A DNA stretch of 64,000 nt from Polynucleobacter sp. CS-Odin-A6 (GTDB lineage Bacteria > Pseudomonadota > Gammaproteobacteria > Burkholderiales > Burkholderiaceae): contig NZ_JACVPD010000004.1 in the NCBI RefSeq assembly GCF_018882095.1, positions 124,001 through 188,000 of the forward strand, read 5' to 3'. The notes beneath the pieces are model-generated. The model saw nothing but the letters and a program-made list of their open reading frames with translations, made no database searches and was not told where the DNA came from. Shown in pieces: positions 9,290-16,805 of this stretch; position 1 is the stretch's first letter, and the number at the start of each line of letters is the position of its first letter. A program made the position numbers and the translations under genes.

Positions 9290-10135
9290 CTAGTCTGTTT
9301 TAGAGGGCAGTAGGTCCGATCCAGGCTGCTGGCCAGGGTCACGTAATAGCAGAATTGAAACCCGACGGTTTTTTGCCTTACCTAAAGCGGAATCGTTACT
9401 GCTGATTGGTCTTGATGAGCCAAAGCCGGTGGCGCTCAAACGATTTTCGTTGATTCCTTTTTGACTGAGTATATTAAGTACTGTGGTAGCTCGAATCGCT
9501 GATAGCTCCCAGTTAGAGTTAAATGCCTTGGTGTTGATAGGCTGGTTATCTGTATGGCCTTCAATATCAATCGTTTGATCACTTTTAGCCAAAATTGGTG
9601 CAATTTCTGCAAGGGTTTGGAACGCCGCTGGGCTAGTAACGGCGGCGGATCCGGGGCTAAAGAGGTAGCTATCAATAATATCGATCCTAATACCTTTGGA
9701 CGATTGAATGACGCTAATTTTTCCATCTTGTATTAGCGGATTTAATGCTTTAGTAAGGTCCTTTTCGAGGCGATTCATTTTCTCACGCTTCATCATAGCC
9801 ATTTCTCGTTTGAGCTTAACTAGACCCAAAGGATCAATGAGGATTGGACTTTGTTCGGCTGCATAAGTCCCAGCAATCTCAGCATCTCCTTTGTCCCTCA
9901 TTGCTAATTTACTATCTCCCTCTGTCATTTGGATGGGAGCAAATGCGGACATTAAGGAGTTGGATAGCGCATCATATTTTTTTTGATTAATGGTCGAGCT
10001 TGCATACATCACTACAAAAAATGCAAATAAGAGAGTGATGAAATCGGCATAGGAGACAAGCCACCGATCATGATGTTCATGATCTTCTAGGTGACGACGT
10101 CTTTTCAGTGGGGGGTTTTTAAAGGAGGTATCCAG
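9290..10135 (-). CDS. motD: Flagellar stator protein MotD/MotB-type (second stator set), non-standard start
   Basis: This is the peptidoglycan-binding stator subunit paired with the MotC-like protein upstream. Taking a CTG at 10135 as start gives 281 residues. They hold a charged N-terminus, one membrane helix beginning WLVSYADFITLLFAFFVVMY with the ion-carrying Asp at residue 31, a plug/linker, and an OmpA-like domain (IEGHTDNQPI, then NWELSAIRATTVLN, then KNRRVSILL). No ATG, GTG or TTG occurs in this frame between the upstream stop and the end of the membrane helix. The candidates are CTG at 10135, preceded by AGAGGA with 8-base spacing inside motC, and CTG at 10108. A start at the first GTG/ATG (10012) would delete the essential helix. 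Function is firm, start uncertain. Confidence 0.88.
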   Translation of the reverse strand: MDTSFKNPPLKRRRHLEDHEHHDRWLVSYADFITLLFAFFVVMYASSTINQKKYDALSNSLMSAFAPIQMTEGDSKLAMRDKGDAEIAGTYAAEQSPILIDPLGLVKLKREMAMMKREKMNRLEKDLTKALNPLIQDGKISVIQSSKGIRIDIIDSYLFSPGSAAVTSPAAFQTLAEIAPILAKSDQTIDIEGHTDNQPINTKAFNSNWELSAIRATTVLNILSQKGINENRLSATGFGSSRPISSNDSALGKAKNRRVSILLLRDPGQQPGSDLLPSKTD

Positions 10136-10859
10136 AGAGTCTATCCTCTATCACTTTAGTGTGTTCTCCGTAGGCAATTGATGCCAATGACTCTACAACC
10201 ATCTCATATTTAGATACTTCTAATTGTAGGAGTGTTTTTAGTTTATTGGCAATTGGAATAAATAAAAGATTTGCCAAGCCAACGCCATAAATAGTAGAAA
10301 CAAAGGCTACAGCGATGCCACTTCCAAGTAGGGTGGGGTCCGATAGATTTTCCATCACATGAATCAAGCCCATAACGGCAGCTAAGATTCCAATCGTAGG
10401 TGCATAGCCACCTGCTGAGTCCCAAACCTTAATGGCGTTACGTTCATGTAATTCATATTGATAGAGGTCGTTTGCGCCAACCTCTTTAATGGTTTGTGGT
10501 GGCGCACCATCTATAACTAGGCGCAGGATCTTCTTCACAAAAGGATCGGACGCTTCATTCATATAGCTCTCAAGCTTTAATACGCCTTCCTTTCTGACTA
10601 TCAAGCTCCATTGCGAAATATCGAGTGCCAAAGTAGTTCGTTGGTCTTCCGGCTCAGTAAAAACAGATTTTAGTTTACTAAACCCATTGCGAAAGTTAGC
10701 GGGGCGGCTTTGCAACAAAACTGCACCAAACGTGCCAAAGGTAACAATGATGAATGCTGAGGGTTGGAGTAGGGAGGAAATCCTACCGCCACCAAGCGAT
10801 TCACCAATTAAAATACCAATGAGTGCAAGTGCAATACCGCCTAGGCTGGCCCAGTCCAT
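10119..10859 (-). CDS. motC: Flagellar stator protein MotC/MotA-type (second stator set)
   Basis: A MotA-family proton or sodium channel subunit of 246 residues with four membrane helices, including the N-terminal LGGIALALIGILIGESLGGG and the late pair GYAPTIGILAAVMGLIHVM and GIAVAFVSTIYGVGLANLLF. The short form and its partner resemble the MotCD stators of other proteobacteria rather than E. coli MotA, which is represented by a separate gene at 19726. It overlaps fliA by 19 bases upstream and probably overlaps motD downstream, so translation is likely coupled. Confidence 0.92.
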   Translation of the reverse strand: MDWASLGGIALALIGILIGESLGGGRISSLLQPSAFIIVTFGTFGAVLLQSRPANFRNGFSKLKSVFTEPEDQRTTLALDISQWSLIVRKEGVLKLESYMNEASDPFVKKILRLVIDGAPPQTIKEVGANDLYQYELHERNAIKVWDSAGGYAPTIGILAAVMGLIHVMENLSDPTLLGSGIAVAFVSTIYGVGLANLLFIPIANKLKTLLQLEVSKYEMVVESLASIAYGEHTKVIEDRLSGYLL

Positions 10860-11575
10860 AATTTCTCTTTTAAGGTTGTGCGAATCCGAGCAACAGCTTG
10901 GCTATGCATTTGAGATACGCGAGATTCAGTAACGCTCATCACCGCACCAATTTCTTTAAGGTTGAGTTCTTGTTCGTAATACAAACCCATCAGAATTTTC
11001 TCTCTTTCGGGTAGGGCTTCAATGCTCTGTTTTAAGGCCTCTTTAAAATCTTTTGAAAGTAGACCATTGATCACATCGCCGCTATTGTGCTGAATAAAAC
11101 GGTCAAGAAAGTGATCTTCTTCTTCATTTTTATGAACGTCTTCAAAATAAATTAGTTGATGCCCGCTACAGTCGGTTAATAGCTGGAAGTAATCAGCAAT
11201 GTTAAGCTTAAGTTTTTTAGCAACTTCATTTTCACTTGGAGGTCTACCTAAGCTTTGCTGCAAGCTAGCGATCGCTTTTTCAACATCTCGCATTTGTTTG
11301 CGAATATTGCGTGGCAGCCAATCAGCACTACGGAGCTCATCCATGATGGCGCCATGAATACGGGAGCTGGCGTAGGTTTTAAATTGGGCCCCTTGGTTAT
11401 CCTGGTACTTACTGGCGGCGTCTAATAGCCCAATCATACCGGCTTGAATTAAATCATCTACCTCCACATTGGCAGGTAACTTAGCTTTAATTTGATAGGC
11501 CATTTTTTTGACCAAATCGGCGTATTGATGAACTAGACTTTCTTTATGGTCAGTTTTTCCGTCGGCCTTGTACAT
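10841..11575 (-). CDS. fliA: Flagellar sigma factor FliA (sigma-28)
   Basis: FliA directs RNA polymerase to late flagellar and chemotaxis promoters. The 244-residue protein has region 2 (DLIQAGMIGLLDAASKY, then FKTYASSRIHGAIMDELRSADW), region 3 and region 4 with a helix-turn-helix (LNLKEIGAVMSVTESRVSQMHS). It sits in the order flhA-flhF-flhG-fliA-motCD known from several polar and betaproteobacterial flagellar clusters. No flgM anti-sigma gene is visible in the window. Confidence 0.96.
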   Translation of the reverse strand: MYKADGKTDHKESLVHQYADLVKKMAYQIKAKLPANVEVDDLIQAGMIGLLDAASKYQDNQGAQFKTYASSRIHGAIMDELRSADWLPRNIRKQMRDVEKAIASLQQSLGRPPSENEVAKKLKLNIADYFQLLTDCSGHQLIYFEDVHKNEEEDHFLDRFIQHNSGDVINGLLSKDFKEALKQSIEALPEREKILMGLYYEQELNLKEIGAVMSVTESRVSQMHSQAVARIRTTLKEKLWTGPA

Positions 11576-11580
11576 AGTTT

Positions 11581-12111
11581 TTAGTTTGTTGCTACGCCAA
11601 ATGGGGTGGTAAAAGTAGTCTTTTTTATTTGGGCAGGCATCATATTTAACAATATAGGGCTAACCCAGTTGTTACTAAGTGTACTAAACCCGATGAGCTC
11701 TAGATGAATATGTGAAAATCCCTTGCTTGCTTGTTTCAGATTGCGATAAATGGTTTGTGCCGCAATCTCATTTTGGGCGCTAACAATCATGCCAAAGACC
11801 CGATTTTCAGCACTTTTGCTTAGTAACTTAATAATTCCGAAGGTTTGCTTAATAGATATTGGGTTATTTGTTAGTTTCATGATGAAATGATCGTAATTAA
11901 GCAAAGCCAGGGGTAGTTCATGATGCCCTTCAATACTTGCATCAATAAAGTAAATCTGCTGTTTTTCCATGTCTTTAATAAGATCACTCAGTAGTTGGCC
12001 CTTTCCACGCTTAAAGTCCAAATTTAAGCAAGAAATCGCATCGGGCTTAGGGGGCATCAGAATGCGTCTGAGTCCCTCTGCTTGATCGAAGGGATTAAGC
12101 ATATTGGGCAA
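11581..12111 (-). CDS. FlhG/FleN-like protein lacking the ATPase P-loop
   Basis: The position between flhF and fliA and the N-terminal helix DQAEGLRRIL (residues about 9-18) identify this as an FlhG-related protein. In FlhG that helix stimulates the FlhF GTPase. The usual protein is about 270-300 residues with a MinD-like Walker A (KGGVGKT). This one has 176 residues and no such motif; the nearest stretch is FKRGKGQLLSDL. A degenerate MinD-like fold seems to remain (QQIYFIDASI, then HFIMKLTNNPISIKQTFGII). It overlaps flhF by 17 bases. A reduced FlhG that acts only as an FlhF activator is my inference. Confidence 0.72.
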   Translation of the reverse strand: MPNMLNPFDQAEGLRRILMPPKPDAISCLNLDFKRGKGQLLSDLIKDMEKQQIYFIDASIEGHHELPLALLNYDHFIMKLTNNPISIKQTFGIIKLLSKSAENRVFGMIVSAQNEIAAQTIYRNLKQASKGFSHIHLELIGFSTLSNNWVSPILLNMMPAQIKKTTFTTPFGVATN

Positions 12112-13384
12112 TTCCCTGGTTCATATTCGTAGACGAATTACTGAAGAAGGCAGGTAAATCTTCTGGAGAGATTGTTGATACAGCATCTTTGGTCTTTCCT
12201 TGATTAAAGGCCTCCTCGATCAGTGCGACTTTATCGATCATGGCTATATCTTCAGGTACTCTCTGACCATTGGTGAGGTAATAGACCTTGAGCTTATTTT
12301 GTAGCGCGACATTAATGACGCCACCTAAGCCAATGGCCTCATCGACCTTAGTGATGATGCAGCCATCTAGACCTCTACTAGCAAAAGCTTTGCTGACATT
12401 ATTAAGGGTATCTAGAGTACTGCTGGCATTGAGGCAGATAATTTTTTGAATATCGCGATTTGCCTCATGGAGCATATCAAGTTGTGCACCTACCATCTGG
12501 TCTTTTTGACTTAATCCTGCCATATCAATGAGAATCAGCTTCTTATCCTTAAGTTGATCAAGAGTTTGCTGCAATTCTTGGGCGTCTTTTGCAGCAAATA
12601 CTTCAACCCCTAAAATCTTTCCGTAAATACGTAGTTGTTCGTGACCGCCAATTCGATAAGTATCAGTGCTAACTAAAGCAATGCCTTGATTGCCATGCTT
12701 GAGAACATAGCGAGAAGCAATTTTAGCAATCGTAGTTGTTTTTCCTACGCCCGTAGGTCCCAGCAATGCAAAGATGCCTTGGCGACTCATAATCTCAGAT
12801 TCGTTTTCGAGAACTTGTAGATTTTTTGCGAGTAAATTAATTGCCCAGGGAGTGGCCTCCTTGGCAGAAAAGTCTGATGGCAATTTCGTAATAACGCGTT
12901 TTGCTAGGTCAAGATTGAAGCCAGCGGATAAAAATTGACTCATGAGATCTCTTTTGTTGGAGCTATATTCCAGGCTGGCACGAGAGAGATTATCAATCTG
13001 TACCTGAAATTGTGAACGCATCTCACGAATTTCCTTCAGGACCCCCTGAATTTGGATACTCTGTACAGCGTCAATCTTAGTTACATTAGCTTCCGGGAGC
13101 TCTGAGGAAGAGCTGATAGTTTTCTGAGCGGGCTTGCTATTAAGCAAAGTAATCATCTCTTGCGCTTTTTTTGCTTGTAGTTGTTTTGCAAGTTGCGTCT
13201 CGTCTAGCTTTTGAGTCTTTTGACTCTGCGAGTCAGTATTGACTGCAGATTCACCACGCGCGAGAATTTCAGTCCAGCCGTTGATGGATCGATTGGAAAT
13301 AATAGTAGCGTCTTCGCCCAGCTCTTCTTTAACTTGATTTAGCGCAAGGCGGGGAGTTTTGGCTAGGAATTTTTTGATGGTCAT
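12095..13384 (-). CDS. flhF: Flagellar SRP-type GTPase FlhF
   Basis: FlhF places or numbers flagella at the membrane. The 429-residue protein has the basic N-terminus and variable B region, then an NG domain. The P-loop GPTGVGKT is at residues 209-216, followed by VSTDTYRIGGHEQLRIYG, a DMAGLSQKD G3-like motif and a TKVDEA G4 motif. It is directly downstream of flhA with an ATGA overlap. Confidence 0.95.
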   Translation of the reverse strand: MTIKKFLAKTPRLALNQVKEELGEDATIISNRSINGWTEILARGESAVNTDSQSQKTQKLDETQLAKQLQAKKAQEMITLLNSKPAQKTISSSSELPEANVTKIDAVQSIQIQGVLKEIREMRSQFQVQIDNLSRASLEYSSNKRDLMSQFLSAGFNLDLAKRVITKLPSDFSAKEATPWAINLLAKNLQVLENESEIMSRQGIFALLGPTGVGKTTTIAKIASRYVLKHGNQGIALVSTDTYRIGGHEQLRIYGKILGVEVFAAKDAQELQQTLDQLKDKKLILIDMAGLSQKDQMVGAQLDMLHEANRDIQKIICLNASSTLDTLNNVSKAFASRGLDGCIITKVDEAIGLGGVINVALQNKLKVYYLTNGQRVPEDIAMIDKVALIEEAFNQGKTKDAVSTISPEDLPAFFSNSSTNMNQGIAQYA

Positions 13385-15459
13385 ACAGAACCTCCAATTA
13401 AGTTGGCAACACGGATAGTTTTAGAATCAGGTAATTCTTCATGGGATAAAACACGTAAATTAGGCGTTACTCTTTTCAGAAATTTCGCTAAAGTGGCCCG
13501 TAATGGTGAGGCGACTAATAGTACGGGAGAGTGCCCCATTTTTTCTTGTGCGCGAGCGGCTTCACCAGCTTGGGAAGCTAAGGTTTGAGCGATTCCGGGC
13601 TCAATTGAACCGCCGTCACCGCTACCACTGACTGCCTGCATTAAAAGACGCTCGAGATTATTTTCAAGAGAGATCACAGACATCTCGTTACTATTGGGGA
13701 AGAGTTGATTGGTAATGGCTCGACCCAACTTAATTCTTACCTTGGCAGTTAATTCAGCAGGGTCTTGCGTGTGTGGCGCATATTCAATGAGGGTTTCCAT
13801 GATGGTGCGCATATCGCGAATTGTGACTCCTTCGCTTAATAGATTTTGCAGCACCTTTTGCACTACAGAGCTAGTAAGTAATTTTGGAATTAAATCTTCA
13901 ACTAATTTTGGAGATTCTTTGCTAAGTAAATTGAGTAGCTGCTGTACCTCTTGATGACCAAGTAGTTCTGAGGCGTGCATACCAATCACGTGATTGAGGT
14001 GTGTCGCAATCACGGTACTTGCATCCACTACGGTATAGCCCATGCCTTGTGCTTCATCACGTAAGCTGTTATCAATCCAGGTCGCGGGCAAATCAAATGC
14101 GGGATCTGATGTTATCGGTCCGGGTAGTTGGCCGGTCACATTACCTGGATTAATCGCTAAGAATTGTCCGTAATGGGACTCACCTTTTGCAATTTCCACG
14201 CCTTTTAATTTAATACTGTACGCAGAGGGCTTGAGCTCTAAGTTATCGCAAATATGGACTGGTGGGGTTAAGAAACCAACATCTTGAGCAAATTTTTTGC
14301 GTAAGGCTTTAATGCGCTTAATGAGATCTCCACCGTGTTGTGTATCTACTAAAGGTACTAGGCGAAAGCCGACCTCTAGACCAAGTGCATCCACTGGCAT
14401 CACGTCATCCCATGTAGCGTCGATGGACTCCATTTCAGACTTTTCATTCGCTTTTGCGTCAGTTTCGACTACCTGTTTTAGGCGATTTTTCACCGTATAG
14501 GCGATGCCCGCCAGGGTGGCTGCTAATAGTAAAAAAGCAAGATTAGGCATGCCTGGAATCAAGCCCATACCACCGATAATGAGGGCGGTAATGTTCAGAA
14601 CTTTAGGATTATTAAAGAGTTGCTTGGTTAACTGCGTGCCAATATCCTGGTCATTAGCAACACGTGAAACCACAATACCAGCTGCAATGGAAATAATAAG
14701 GGATGGTATTTGCGCTACCAAGCCATCGCCGATAGCCAGCAAAGTGTAATTCTTTACCGCATCGCTAAAATTCATATCATGCTGAAGCATGCCTACAATG
14801 AGGCCGCCGAGAATGTTAATGATAATCACCAGAATACCGGCGATCGCATCACCTCGCACATATTTTGAAGCGCCATCCATGGCACCATAAAATTCAGCTT
14901 CCTGGCTAATTTCAGTGCGGCGACTACGTGCCTCATCTTGCCCAATCATTCCGGCATTCAGATCGGCATCAATTGCCATCTGCTTACCAGGCATCGCGTC
15001 TAAGGTAAAACGCGCACCAACTTCTGCAATTCTTCCGGCACCTTTAGTGACCACCGTAAAGTTAATGATGGTCAAAATAATGAAGACCACAATACCTACC
15101 GCATAGTTTCCACCAATTAAGAAATGTCCGAAAGCTTCAATTACTTTGCCGGCTGCTGCTGGACCAGTATGACCTTCAGTCAGAACTAGGCGTGTTGAAG
15201 CAACGTTCAAGCTCAGGCGCAACATGGTTGTCACCAAGAGCACTGTTGGAAACGCTAAAAAATCTAATGGCTTGGAAGTCTGCAGTCCAATCATCAGCAC
15301 CAAAATTGATAGTGCAATATTGAAGGTGAATAAGAGATCTAAGCCAATCGCTGGAATTGGCAAAATCATCATTCCGAGCATGAGCACAATAATGAGTGGA
15401 CCTGCAATAGTCTTACTATTGAAATTTTTAAGAGAGTCTAAAAATTGGGTAAAGTTCAT
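13381..15459 (-). CDS. flhA: Flagellar export-gate protein FlhA
   Basis: FlhA is the main gate of the flagellar type III export apparatus. The 692-residue protein has the usual N-terminal membrane domain (about residues 1-330) with the conserved loop GAGRIAEVGARFTLDAMPGKQMAIDADL, given here by its ends (GAGRIAEVGARF and MPGKQMAIDADL). A large cytoplasmic domain begins near residue 350 and binds chaperone-substrate complexes. It overlaps both flhB and flhF by 4 bases, so the three are translationally coupled. Confidence 0.96.
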   Translation of the reverse strand: MNFTQFLDSLKNFNSKTIAGPLIIVLMLGMMILPIPAIGLDLLFTFNIALSILVLMIGLQTSKPLDFLAFPTVLLVTTMLRLSLNVASTRLVLTEGHTGPAAAGKVIEAFGHFLIGGNYAVGIVVFIILTIINFTVVTKGAGRIAEVGARFTLDAMPGKQMAIDADLNAGMIGQDEARSRRTEISQEAEFYGAMDGASKYVRGDAIAGILVIIINILGGLIVGMLQHDMNFSDAVKNYTLLAIGDGLVAQIPSLIISIAAGIVVSRVANDQDIGTQLTKQLFNNPKVLNITALIIGGMGLIPGMPNLAFLLLAATLAGIAYTVKNRLKQVVETDAKANEKSEMESIDATWDDVMPVDALGLEVGFRLVPLVDTQHGGDLIKRIKALRKKFAQDVGFLTPPVHICDNLELKPSAYSIKLKGVEIAKGESHYGQFLAINPGNVTGQLPGPITSDPAFDLPATWIDNSLRDEAQGMGYTVVDASTVIATHLNHVIGMHASELLGHQEVQQLLNLLSKESPKLVEDLIPKLLTSSVVQKVLQNLLSEGVTIRDMRTIMETLIEYAPHTQDPAELTAKVRIKLGRAITNQLFPNSNEMSVISLENNLERLLMQAVSGSGDGGSIEPGIAQTLASQAGEAARAQEKMGHSPVLLVASPLRATLAKFLKRVTPNLRVLSHEELPDSKTIRVANLIGGSV

Positions 15460-16616
15460 GATGTAAGCTCGATTTGCTTAGTGCTCGATAATGGATCTAA
15501 TTCATCGGGTACAAAAATATTATGGGGTTGACTTGGGTAAGTGCCAATTCGACCGTTAAAGTTTTTGACCTGGAATACAAAGGCGAGAATCTCGGCAACT
15601 GCAAGGTAAAGAGACTCAGGAATTTCTGCATCGAGCTCAGTATTGGCATAGATCGCACGCGCAAGTTTAGGAGACTCTAAAACCAGAATGTCATGCTCCT
15701 TAGCGAGCTCTCGAATACGCAATGCAACAGCATCTGACCCTTTGGCTAAAAGCACTGGCGCCCTCATATCACCTTCTCTATATTGAATAGCAACTGAGTA
15801 GTGGGTTGGATTGGTAATGATTACGTCTGCTTTTTGTACTTGTGACATCATCCTGCGTCGTGACATTGCGCGCTGTTGCTGGCGAATTTTGGCTTTAATT
15901 TCAGGGCTGCCGTTATCTTCTTTACCCTCTTGCTTGAGCTCTTCACGGCTCATCTTATGCTTCTCAGCATATTGATAGAGTTGATAAGGCACATCAATCA
16001 AGGCAATAGCTACTAAGGCGCCAACTATAAAAATAAATGATTTCACCAGAAATAAACCTGTCTCTGCCACGCCCACCTCTAGAGGAACTAATGACAAGGT
16101 AATGAGCTGTGCAAAATCAGCGGCAATCATAAAGTAGGCTACGATTCCAACCAAAGTAGCCTTGGCTGTTGCTTTGACTAATTCCACTAAAGAATTTTTA
16201 GAAAATAAATTGCCAAATCCTTTGATGGGATCGAGCCTTGTAAGGTTTGGTATTAATAGATCTGTGCTGAAGTTCCAGCCGCCAACGAGAATTGGAGCAG
16301 CTAGGGCAACTATTGTCAGGGCTAGACCTAGAGGAGAAAAAGCGATTAGTAAATCAATGGCTTGTCCAGAAAGACTTGCTAGAGAGTTTTCGGTATTAAA
16401 GGCTAATTTGCTATCAAACGTGAGTCCAGAACTCAGCATATTTGCAAGGGCGCTACTAAGGTGCGCCCCTAATATCCAAATCGATAATCCAGCGGTAAAT
16501 AACAAGGCGCAGGTCTGCAATTCCCTGGAGCGAGGAACGTCACCCTCTCGATACGCTTTATCTAATCGTTTCGACGAGGCCTGTTCTGTTTTTTCTAAAT
16601 CGCTTTCTTCTGCCAC
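15456..16616 (-). CDS. flhB: Flagellar export-switch protein FlhB
   Basis: FlhB switches the export apparatus from hook to filament substrates by self-cleavage. The 386 residues include four membrane helices (about 35-215) and the cytoplasmic domain with the autocleavage motif NPTH at residues 269-272 (IITNPTHYSVAIQY). It is the first gene of the reverse operon flhB-flhA-flhF-flhG-fliA-motC-motD. Two hairpins upstream separate it from the preceding chemoreceptor-like gene. Confidence 0.96.
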   Translation of the reverse strand: MAEESDLEKTEQASSKRLDKAYREGDVPRSRELQTCALLFTAGLSIWILGAHLSSALANMLSSGLTFDSKLAFNTENSLASLSGQAIDLLIAFSPLGLALTIVALAAPILVGGWNFSTDLLIPNLTRLDPIKGFGNLFSKNSLVELVKATAKATLVGIVAYFMIAADFAQLITLSLVPLEVGVAETGLFLVKSFIFIVGALVAIALIDVPYQLYQYAEKHKMSREELKQEGKEDNGSPEIKAKIRQQQRAMSRRRMMSQVQKADVIITNPTHYSVAIQYREGDMRAPVLLAKGSDAVALRIRELAKEHDILVLESPKLARAIYANTELDAEIPESLYLAVAEILAFVFQVKNFNGRIGTYPSQPHNIFVPDELDPLSSTKQIELTS

Positions 16617-16689
16617 CGCTACACCTTAAAAAGGATTGATTTGCTGATGAATGATTTTCAGCGAGCGGGCCTTAAATGAATTGCTAGAA

Positions 16690-16709
16690 AAGGGGGGTGA
16701 ACGCCCCTT
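16690..16709 (-). terminator. Hairpin between chemoreceptor-like gene and flhB (second of two)
   Basis: Inverted repeat AAGGGG/CCCCTT with an 8-base loop. Read on the minus strand, the stem runs into a short T tract (TTTT). It lies about 100 bases beyond the stop of the 16806-18722 gene and 70 bases before flhB. As a terminator it is weaker than the hairpin at 16744. Confidence 0.4.
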
Positions 16710-16743
16710 AATTCAATCTTCTAAAAATGGGATTATTAGCAAT

Positions 16744-16764
16744 AAGGGGTCAAAAAGACCCCTT
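16744..16764 (-). terminator. Hairpin terminator downstream of chemoreceptor-like gene
   Basis: Perfect 8-base inverted repeat AAGGGGTC / GACCCCTT around a 5-base loop, about 40 bases past the stop of the reverse gene ending at 16806. On the minus strand the stem is followed by TTATTG, a short and imperfect T-rich tail. It probably ends or weakens the motAB/chemoreceptor transcript before flhB. Confidence 0.5.
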
Positions 16765-16805
16765 TCAGACAGATTTATTGGTACAAGCTCTGCCTAAAAT
16801 CCGGT

